Assembly (NCBI RefSeq): GCF_020184175.1
Contig: NC_065531.1
Location: 59,293,213 to 59,357,212 of the forward strand
DNA from: Aphis gossypii
Taxonomy: Eukaryota; Arthropoda; Insecta; Hemiptera; Aphididae
Direction: 5' to 3'
DNA: 64,000 nucleotides
The number at the start of each line of letters is the position of its first letter. The first letter of the stretch is position 1. The translations under genes were made by a program, and so were the position numbers. The notes beneath the pieces are model-generated. The model did not search any database. It worked only from the letters and a program-made list of their open reading frames with translations, and had not been told where the DNA came from. This document shows positions 49,072-58,531 of the stretch, in pieces.

Positions 49072-52000
49072 CTAGGCACCACACATCATACAAGCATCTT
49101 TGTTTTCTAATGAACACACCAATTGTTGCATATTTAGTGCATCATTTTTCTCAGTTTGAACAGCAACATTATTAGACACTGTAGTTTTATCAACTGTAAA
49201 CTGTATAGGATCAGCAGCTGGTCTGGTTCGCAAGTAGTACATACCAGTTTTTAAGCCCTGTAATAAAATTAAACAAATTCATTATATAATAATTAAAATA
49301 ATTAAAACTGTAAAATTAACTTACCTTTTTCCATCCATAGAAATGTACAGATGATATTTTACCAATACTCGGTTGTTCAATATGAATATTTAATGATTGA
49401 GATTGATCAATGTATGCTGCTCGATCTGCAGCCATATCTAATATGATTTTTTGAGATAATTCCCAATTTGTTTTGTATAATTCTTTAATATTGTCTGGAA
49501 TACTGTCTATTTTCTATTTTGACAAGAATAAGTTCAAGTACAAGTTTCAAACATTCAATTATTTTTAAAATATTTTCTTTTACCTGTACTGATCCTTTGA
49601 AGTAAATTAATTTATTTCTCATGTCTTCATTCCATAAGTCAAGTTTAATTAGATCATTCAATAAATGACGATTGATCACCTACAGTATGAGATACGTTAA
49701 AAATAAAATAATAACAAAACTACAAAATGTACTTACACTAAATTCTCCACTAAGAGTACGTCTATAATATAGATTTGTAGTGTATGGTTCAATAGATTCA
49801 TTATTTCCAAGAATTTGAGCTGTTGAAGCAGTAGGCATTGGTGCTAATAACAATGAATTTCTGACACCATGTTTTGCAATTTTTTCTTTTAATACATCCC
49901 AATTCCATAAATCAGTAGGCTTTACATTCCACATATCATATTGTAAAATCTAAAGTAATAAAAATTAATAAACATATACATGATTATGTTTTTAAATACA
50001 TACTCCTTGACTAATAGGTGATCCTTGATAAGATGAATAAGTTCCATATTTTTCAGCTAACTCACAACTAGCTTCTAAGGCACCATAATACAAAGTCTCA
50101 AATATTTGTAAATTAAGCTTTCTTGATTCAGGAGAGCCAAATGGAAATCTCATCAATAAGAATAAATCTGCTAACCCTTGGATACCAATTCCAATAGGAC
50201 GATGTCGTTTATTTGAAGTTTCGGCCTAAGTGAATAAAGTATGATATAATATAATAAATATAACTAGGGTTCAGAACTTGTTGTACTAAAAGTCAAAATG
50301 TTCTTAAAAACATACAGCTAAATTTCAAAAATAAGAATTGAATAAGTTAATTGTTTAGTATTAAAAATATTTAAGGAAAATATATTTTTTCTGAACACTA
50401 TTATGTAATACTTAAGTGACTATTATAATTAATGTTTTAAGTATTTTTAAACTTGCAAAATAAAACTATGTATTTGAAAAAATACAATTATATAAGTTAT
50501 ACAATAAATAGTAACACAGCAGAAATGATAACCACAATATACAAATATCATACATATACTTTGTCAAGATGGTATTAAGTTTCTAATCATAATTTTGTCA
50601 AATTAAATAAATACAAATACCTACAATAAAGATAAACATCAAAATGTACATCAAAATATTTTAAAAAAATGTTTGAAATAGGTATTATACAAACATAATG
50701 TTAGCTATAAAAATGTTGATTTAATATAGTTAAAAAACGTGAAAAAAGCTCTACAATTTCAAAAGGTTTTAAAGCCTTAATACAACTAAATTTAAATTTA
50801 ATAAATTTAATTACTTCTTTGACAGGATAATAGTTGACATCTATTACTTTGTTCAAATTTTTTGTAACAATTTTTGTAATTTCTAAAAGTTTTTGAAAAT
50901 CATATTCTCCATTGGGTTTTACAAACATATTAACTGCAATCGAAGCTAGATTACATACTGCTACCTATAAAATAAAATAAAGAATATAAATACTAAAAGG
51001 TTTGACTTAATGAAATAATTAATAATGAATAATATGATAATTGTTGACCTCTTCTGGTGAAGTGTACTGAATGACTTCGGTACAAAGATTACTACATTTA
51101 ATTGTACCAAGATTTTTCTGATTGCTTTTAGCATTACATGCATCTTTATACAACATATACGGCATACCAGTTTCAATTTGAGAAGTTATTATACGGAACC
51201 ATAATTCTCTTGCTGGTACTTGCTTGTTATACAGTTTTTCATCTTCATACCTATAATAGAAAAATAAATATTTTATATTAGGTATATGTTTTGTTTTATG
51301 GTGTAAGCTATAAATTACTTAATAAACATTTTGTTTTTAGTAATATAATTTGATGATAAATACATTTCTATAAAATAGATTATTTTCTACACAAAAATTT
51401 ATTGGATCTTTGAATTGATATTATAAATAACTAAAAACAGTTAAATTTAAATAATATAATAAATAGTCAATAGTCATACTTTTTGTAAAGTTTAACAAAA
51501 TCATCACCCCAGACATCTGAAAGACCAGGGCATTTACGTGGGCACATTAAACTCCAAGATTCATCAGCCTCAACACGTCTCATGAATTCATCAGGTATCC
51601 AAAGAGCCAAAAATAAATCTCTAGTTTTTTCTTCTTTATTGCCAGTATTTTTACGTAATTCTGTATAAGTATATATATCAGCATGCCAAGGCTCAACATA
51701 AACAGCAACTGCCCCGGGTCTCTATTAAATTTAAATACATTAAAAAAGCAGACTTAAACTAAATAAAATATACGTACCCTTCCACCTTGGTCAATATATT
51801 GAGCCAAATCATTAAGTACTTTTAACGGTTCAACAAGACCATGTGATTCATGTTTAGGATACTTGGTCCATGTTGTACCAGCTGCACTAGTGTTATGGAG
51901 ATGTACGCCAATGCCACCAGCAGATTGAGAAATTTTGGCACATGTTTTAACTGTTTTACCAAAGTCTTCCAATGAATCTGATTTATTAGCCACCAAAAAA

Positions 52001-55000
52001 CAACTAAAACAAAAATTTAGGGAATTTAAATAGGTACACATAAAATATTATATTTTATTCTTACCTTGAAAGTTGTGGTCTAGGTGTAGAAGCATTGAAC
52101 ATTGTTGGCGAAGCATGAGTAAAATACTTTAATGACATTAAATCATAAGTTTCTATAGCTGCGTCAATATCTTCACCATGAATTCCAATTGAAACCCTCA
52201 TTAATAAATGTTGAGGACGTTCTACAACTTTACCATTAATTTTTAATAAATATGACTTTTCAAGTGTCTGAAACATATTATAAAAATATTTTAACATTTC
52301 ATAAAATTATAAAAGAATAACTATGTATTTACCTTAAATCCAAAATAACTGTAAGCATAATCTCTTTCATGTTTAATAGCATTATTCAAACGATCAGCAT
52401 GTTTCATGATAATACCATAATGAAAATCCGAAATGATTGGCATACGACTTTTATTTCGTTCATTGGGCATGTTATACAAATCATAAACTACATCTAAAAT
52501 AGTATAATAAACCATGTGATATGATATTAATAATTTTGTATAGAAATACAACAGAATAAATTATTTATATATATATATAATATATATGTATATATACCAC
52601 TGAAATTTTCTTTAGTTTCTTTATAAAGATTAGAAATTGCAATACGTGCAGCAAGTACAGCAAAATCTGGATGTTTAGTTGTTAAATAAGCAGCAGTTTC
52701 AGCAGCTAAATTGTCAATTTGTACAGTAGTTATACCTGGGCATAAATCACCAATTACATACAGTGTAATTTCAGGCTAAAAATAAGAAAATGAACAATTA
52801 GTAAAATTTAAATTTTTCAGTTAATTATAATATCAAATAACAAATTTAATTGTAAAAATCTAAATTTAAATAAAAAAATAAGAGGGAATTATATAATTTA
52901 CAGAGTTAAGGATGACGATGCAATTAATAATTGTCAATTGAATTTTGTTTTAAATTTATAGTCATTTGAAGTTTATTAATTATCACGGTAATCAACAATC
53001 GCATTTAGTAAGTATTTTTGTGTATGATCTCATAACTATATGGTATACTACCATGTATACCTAACCCCCCCCCCCATTTTTTTTTAAAAAAAGATAACTA
53101 TTTAGTAATGTAATATTATAATATAATTTAATAAGAAATTATTATTTTTTTTTTTCATGAATATAATAAATTATAATTGTAAATATAATTTTATATGATG
53201 TTTATAGGTACCTAAAAGATTATCTAGGTACATTAAAATATTAATTATAAATAGGGCAGAGAAGTTATAGGAGGTAAAATTGGAAAAATATGCATGCAAA
53301 TATGCACATAAAAAGTTGAAAATATGCATTCAAATTCATTAAATATGCAAATAATATGCACAAAAAATTAAATTATATTTTAGTAAAATAAAAAAATTAG
53401 ATATAAAAAAAGTATAAAAATCATTGCATTGCACAATAATTAATTATTGTGTAATTATTGTGTATTAATTAATTATATTTGAAATATTTTCTAAGTTGAA
53501 TGATCGCCGATTGTTAGTATGATTTTCTTCAATCTCGAATTTTGGATTTATCCTTAAAATAAATATTAAATATATTAATACAAAAATAGTTTTAAAATAA
53601 TTTTTTTCTCACCTGATAAATTATTGCATTGCACAACTAATGTTTTTTTAATATTTTCAATGTCGAATGATCGCCGATTATCAGCCAGTATGGTTTTGTA
53701 CCGAGAAAAACTCCTTTCGACGTCTGTAGATGTTACTGGTGCATATTTATAAAATGTTAAATCATTTCCCGTTAGGTCTTCTGGTAAACTATCCATCGAT
53801 GAACTTTCTCCGTTCAAAATTTTTAAAATTTTTAATATTATTGCAAATCCATCATTTTTTTCTAAAACTTGGTTAAATTTTGTTTTTACTTTCATTCCAA
53901 CGTCACCCACAACTTCGTCCAATTTATTTTTTGTGAACATTACTGTTGCTACTGAATCAGTTAATGATACTCCTTGTGATTCTAATTTAGTTATAATTGA
54001 TGGTAAAAACCCATAATTTGAATGTATAAAAGTCAAATTTGGTTCCATTGAAATTTCATTTAAAAGGGCTTGAGATTCTTTTATAGATACAGCATCGTTA
54101 GAATCAAAATGTTCCATAACATTTTGTACTTGCTTAAAATATTGGCAATAATAAGAAGTAGCTTCAATCCAAGAACCCCAACGTGTAAGTACAGGTTCAG
54201 GAGGAAGAGGGACTCCGGGAGCTTCTGTCTTAAACAATAAAACACGTGAAGGTGCTTTTAAAAAAACTTGCTTTCCTTTTGCTACTAATTTATCAACTTT
54301 AGGAAAATGACTTCGAATATTTTCTGCCAATCTATGTAATCCGTGTGCTATACAAGTGACATGGATCATCTTGGAGTACAAAGCTTTGATAGTTGTACCC
54401 GCTTTCTTCATGTATGGCGCAGCATCGCTTAAAAATAGGAGGACGTCATCATGACGAACACCGTCGGGCCACAGAAGAAACATTGAGCTGTCAAAAAGTT
54501 TGGTTATTGTAGAAAAATTGGCTTTTTCCAAAACTTCGGTATTTAGTAAATATATTTTTCCGGGTCTATCTTTCAGTAGAGTTCCGATTATTACGTTTGC
54601 AATATATCTGCCTTGCACATCAGTCGTTTCATCTATAGAAACCCATATTTTATTTCCTACAACGTCTTTTCTAATTTGATCAATAGCTTCTAAATAGCAA
54701 TCGTTTGTATAAGTTTTCCTCAATGTAGATACGCTAGGGATGTCATATTGAATATATTTTTCAAGGAAAGATCGGAATTGAACATTAGAAATTTTATGTA
54801 GAGGAATATTTGCACACATCATAGCCTTGCATAGATCGTGTGAAAAAACAGATTTTTTGTTTGATGGCTGTGATATAAATTGCTGTTTATTTTCTGCAGG
54901 TTTATTACGACGAGCTAATAATCGTTCGTGCTTATTTGTTTTTATATGTTGAGTTACTGTAAATTTTTTTTCAGCACTTACTTTAACTTCGCAAATCTTA

Positions 55001-56765
55001 CAATAAAGCATAGTACCATCGGTAGCAAATGTATCTTCACCAAACTGTTTCACATACTTGTTAAATATATTAGCATTTATTTTTGGCATTGTGAGATATG
55101 CTAGCAGAAATTTAAGTATGGAAAACACAGCAAACGGCACACAGTTTCGTATCGAACGACACTTAACACCATACTAACGAGATTACTGACGGACAGTGGA
55201 CACTGGACACATAATAATAATGCTGATATAAAACTTAATATAGATACTTAAATGCCAATTACTTCGACATAAAACTAATAAGTTAAAATAATAAAGATAA
55301 GTTATCTTCGATAACATTATCCGAAAGCCCATCTAAAATAATATGTGGATACCTACGTATTATATAGCACATAGTCTACACGGGCATCGGGTGGTGTACT
55401 GCAATGTATATATAGTACCTATATATAAATAATAAATATATAATAATTTACCATACCCATTTTTTTATGTAAAATATGCATGAAATATGCACGAAATAAC
55501 GAAATATGCAATTTTTTCTAAAATCTTTAAAATATGCAAAAATATGCAAAGGTAAAATTTATATTTTAACTGTGGAGCCTATGGCTTACATTTATATCTT
55601 GGTTTGCTATAAAATAGAGGCCCAGAATAAAACATGCAAATACTATAACTTCTCTGCCCTAATTATAAATAATAACTAATAAAAATGGTTAAAAATCTGA
55701 CTTAAAAAGATACATTTTGTAAAAAACCTTTGATCTCTGATTCTTTTGTTATTTCATAACACATATTTTTAAGCCTTTGTTCATATTTATTTATTAATTG
55801 TTAAACTGTACCAGTTTTGATATTAAACAATTAAATAATAATTGTAAATTTTATTTCTGGAGAGTTTCAATGAATATACACCTATAATTTATTATATTTA
55901 TGAAAAAATAATTATTTATATTTTATTTAAAAAAAAAAAAATTGAAATGGGGGTAAAATGTCAGTATCGAAAATATATTGGGGATGTAATGTCCTAATAC
56001 ACCAAAAATAGTCGGCAGGAAAATGTCTCCTAATCCTATTAATTTGATTTGATATTATTGCCTGTAATGTAATTCATCAACACACATAACGACACAACAT
56101 ACAAACTAGATATAATTACAGTGATAAATGATTAACTTCAAACAAATTCTAAATGATAATTTCAATAGCTTAATGCTCATTTTTACTTTAATAATAATTT
56201 TTTTGTATTTCTCAAAGGATGTGATAAAGTTAATATGTTTCAAAAATGTTATATTACCGGATCAATGAAATCCATGTTGAGGCCTTCACATAATTGTTCA
56301 ATTCGTAACGTGATCTTGTCCATCATCACTTCTTCCATTCGTCCATCTAAATAAAAACATTTTAATGATGGCTGGTTTAACATAAGAAAATTTGGCATAT
56401 AATTTATAGAGGGACTTTTTCATACAATATGACATGTTACATAATTTTAATTTCCAATAATCTCTGAGTAAAGGTGAGAATTGACATATTCAAGAGACAT
56501 GAATAATAATATTAATAATATAATAAAATAAATCAAATAGACAATTTTATAAGATAGGTACATTTAAATGTGGGTAAGTGGTGGACTTCAAATTTTAACA
56601 TGTAAATTTATCACACTACATTTACATTGATTATATAGGTACCAATATTATAATTAGTAGGTAAATTGTGTATAATTAATAATAAACTATAGAACAAATA
56701 TATCGGTACTTACCACGCTTTTTAACGAACAGTTTTGAGTTTGACTTTCCTCCGAAGTCAGACAT
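49072..56765 (-). CDS. RRM1: ribonucleoside-diphosphate reductase large subunit, catalytic copy
   Basis: R1 subunit of class I ribonucleotide reductase: reduces ribonucleoside diphosphates to deoxy forms with an R2 radical partner, in the cytosol. Fourteen exons, all GT-AG and in phase: 56765-56714, 56346-56258, 52775-52598, 52493-52333, 52267-52065, 52003-51778, 51721-51480, 51250-51049, 50964-50815, 50225-50004, 49949-49737, 49679-49584, 49513-49325, 49257-49072; 802 residues (human 792). Seen in order: N-terminal ATP-cone (DGRMEEVMMDKI...); active-site Cys in QLSSCFL; CSNLCTE with the catalytic Asn, Cys and Glu; phosphate-binding PMPTAST; radical-transfer pair in KTGMYYLR; C-terminal redox tail CMMCGA. 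Odd points: loop 1, normally IRATGSYIAGTNG-like, reads TSAAGTTWTKYPKHESHGL, so the effector-contacting Arg (human R256) is Ser; human K243 is Gln; loop 2 is QGGRRPGA, one residue short. Intron 2 carries a complete hAT transposon in the same orientation. Divergent to the paralogue at 58532. Confidence 0.95.
53252..55661 (-). mobile_element. complete autonomous hAT transposon
   Basis: The element is 2,410 bp with perfect 19-bp inverted ends (TAGGGCAGAGAAGTTATAG at 53252-53270 and its exact inverse at 55643-55661). It is flanked by a perfect 8-bp target duplication, ATTATAAA, at 53244-53251 and 55662-55669. Both subterminal regions are dense in the word AATATGCA/ATATGCAA (about 53287-53365 and 55484-55550), probable transposase-binding sites. 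It encodes one intact transposase. It sits in intron 2 of the minus-strand R1 gene, in the same direction as that gene. Perfect ends, perfect duplication and an open frame indicate a recent insertion. Confidence 0.95.
53575..55089 (-). CDS. hAT-family transposase
   Basis: An intact single-exon frame of 504 residues from the ATG at 55089 (MPKINANIFNKY). An upstream in-frame ATG at 55140 would add 17 hydrophobic residues; I prefer the later start because the zinc-finger region begins just after it. Domains in order: an N-terminal BED-type finger with CKIC and a later HIKTNKH pair (about residues 30-56); the RNase-H-like core with a first acidic residue in WVSIDETTD (about 150) and a second in FLSDAAPYMK (about 215); conserved TCIAHGLHRL; and the C-terminal hATC dimerisation region YAPVTSTDVERSFSRYK with the catalytic Glu (about 455-470). 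It is shorter than many hAT transposases (600-700) but no domain is missing. It resembles the CGGBP1-like group of hAT proteins. Predicted to catalyse cut-and-paste transposition in the nucleus. Confidence 0.9.
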   Translation of the reverse strand: MPKINANIFNKYVKQFGEDTFATDGTMLYCKICEVKVSAEKKFTVTQHIKTNKHERLLARRNKPAENKQQFISQPSNKKSVFSHDLCKAMMCANIPLHKISNVQFRSFLEKYIQYDIPSVSTLRKTYTNDCYLEAIDQIRKDVVGNKIWVSIDETTDVQGRYIANVIIGTLLKDRPGKIYLLNTEVLEKANFSTITKLFDSSMFLLWPDGVRHDDVLLFLSDAAPYMKKAGTTIKALYSKMIHVTCIAHGLHRLAENIRSHFPKVDKLVAKGKQVFLKAPSRVLLFKTEAPGVPLPPEPVLTRWGSWIEATSYYCQYFKQVQNVMEHFDSNDAVSIKESQALLNEISMEPNLTFIHSNYGFLPSIITKLESQGVSLTDSVATVMFTKNKLDEVVGDVGMKVKTKFNQVLEKNDGFAIILKILKILNGESSSMDSLPEDLTGNDLTFYKYAPVTSTDVERSFSRYKTILADNRRSFDIENIKKTLVVQCNNLSGEKKIILKLFLY

Positions 56766-57141
56766 GATGGGGAGATTTGTGAGCACGGTGTTAAACCTGA
56801 TCAATTAAAAATCACCGACGGCTGATCGTAGAATCAGTCAATACCTGAATAACAAAGTACGATGGATTATATTATTATACTATCCTTTATTTGTCATAGA
56901 GTATAGAGTCTATGCAACTATATGAACTACTATACTCAATGAAAAATCAATTATCAACGTGAATAAACAACAATTAGTTTGTACCTAACAAAATATGTTT
57001 CCGCCACAACTGAATGTACTTCAACAGTAATAGTTGCAGGCGCAGCAGTAGCCTCGAGTGATTATTATTTATTAACTGGAGTCCGCAAATAAGTAATGCA
57101 AAAAAACCGGACAACGCGAAATTCACAACGACTGGCGGAGT

Positions 57142-57150
57142 GGCGGGAAA
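57142..57150 (-). promoter_or_regulatory. E2F-like site, proximal to the catalytic R1 gene
   Basis: GGCGGGAAA, the inverse of TTTCCCGCC, matches the E2F consensus TTTSSCGC. It lies about 380 bp upstream of the minus-strand ATG. R1 genes are classic E2F targets in animals. Confidence 0.55.
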
Positions 57151-57197
57151 CACATAATGAATAATGATTACATAATTATACTTGATAGTCCACAAGG

Positions 57198-57206
57198 TTT
57201 CCCGCG
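57198..57206 (+). promoter_or_regulatory. E2F-like site
   Basis: TTTCCCGCG matches TTTSSCGC and lies 48 bp from the site at 57142, about 435 bp upstream of the minus-strand ATG. The close pair makes chance less likely in this AT-rich genome. Confidence 0.55.
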
Positions 57207-57271
57207 TTTTTCTACCATATGGCAGCAGCAACTTGCAGTCGTACCTCACGCAATAGTAAAAAATATAAAAT

Positions 57272-57279
57272 TATCGATA
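57272..57279. promoter_or_regulatory. DRE-like palindrome
   Basis: TATCGATA is the core DRE bound by DREF in flies and is common in promoters of replication genes. As an AT-rich 8-mer it is expected by chance a few times in 64 kb; its position next to the E2F-like pair is the only support. Confidence 0.35.
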
Positions 57280-58222
57280 TTGCTCATTGCTCTCGATTTC
57301 TCGAGTCTCGGGCGATTTAGGTGTAGGAAAAACAATAATAATTATTGTGTGGTTCGTACTGCTCGTAGGTACCTGTATAAAAAAGGAAAGATGAATATTT
57401 TATATTATACAAATGGAACAGACTTTTTGTACATAAAATGTTCAATAATTATTTTGGGTCAAACCGGCGAGCTGTGAACTTTTTCAACTCGCTCTGAGAA
57501 TGCGTTTTGACGAAAAAATTAGGGCTTAAAAACAATTAATGATTAGGTATAGTTACTACCTGTTAATACTGTTAATAAGGCAAAGTTTCTACTTCCTAAG
57601 GTCCAAGATTGAAAAATAAATACTATACTCGTTGTACTTGTTTTCTTTCTATGCCCTCGACATAAAAAAAAGTAATGCATTATTCGAGCAGGTGGCCGGT
57701 GGGACAGGTCCGACAGGTGGGTACTATGGAATTATACTATTTATATTATTATACAGGTGTATTATAGTTAATACCGTCTACTCTAGAAGTACTAAAATAT
57801 TTTTCACAGTTTTACTATTGATATAAGACGATAAATGTTCATATATTTCCAAACACTAATCGTTAAATGTTAAATATTTTAATCTTTAATAATATATAAC
57901 TAGGCTAAGTATATTTAAATTATGTATTAAATAATGTATAGTGAATAGTGATCATATCATCTATATTGATTTAAATTTTCGAATACTCATTATTAGGTGA
58001 TTGGAACTCGTGAATAAATATTCAAAGACGACGACTTGTTAAGTTAGAAAATAAATAGTATAGTAGGTGACGATGGACGAAACCTTCGATGTAGTGGATC
58101 GATTATAATTATTATTGTACTCAATATGCACACTATTATTTTATACTTGACACTAATTCGACACTGTTCGACAAACGATACAAGTTTTTCTTAAAACTGG
58201 TCTCACTGTTTTGACAATAGAG

Positions 58223-58235
58223 TTTTGGCGCGAAA
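58223..58235 (+). promoter_or_regulatory. E2F-like site, proximal to the paralogue
   Basis: TTTTGGCGCGAAA is an extended E2F site readable on both strands (TTTGGCGC and TTTCGCGC). It lies about 300 bp upstream of the plus-strand ATG at 58532. Confidence 0.65.
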
Positions 58236-58531
58236 CTACAGCCTTGTGTTTTTTTCCACCTTACCGAGTGCCGACTGATATTACATATTATTATTTATAT
58301 GTATTGTAATTCGCGAGCAAACTACTGTGTATGGGAACCATTTTGGCAAATTAGTTTTCGTAACGTCCGTTTGGTCCTTACTCGTTAACTGATACTCGTC
58401 TAACGTCGTACACTTACATTATTTGCGCATTTTGATAATTCGATCGATTGTAAACCTATAACATTTTAAAGTGCGCATTATTGATATTGTATTAACTTTA
58501 AATTAATATTCAATCCAATTTCTGTATTATT

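Larger units (their letters stand above)
56766..58531. promoter_or_regulatory. shared divergent promoter region of the two R1 genes
   Basis: The two R1 start codons (56765 minus, 58532 plus) are 1,766 bp apart and face away from each other. The spacer has CpG-richer patches around 57000-57380 and 58190-58460, one near each gene, consistent with two promoters. It contains three E2F-like sites and one DRE-like site, listed separately. No TATA box is evident at the expected distance from either ATG. Short frames in the spacer (57157-57477 +, 57632-57826 +) look like chance; 5' UTR exons may lie here. Confidence 0.6.

Noticed and set aside
57157..57477. 106-codon plus-strand frame between the two R1 genes
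   Set aside because: Crosses the probable promoter with E2F-like and DRE-like sites; no protein feature.
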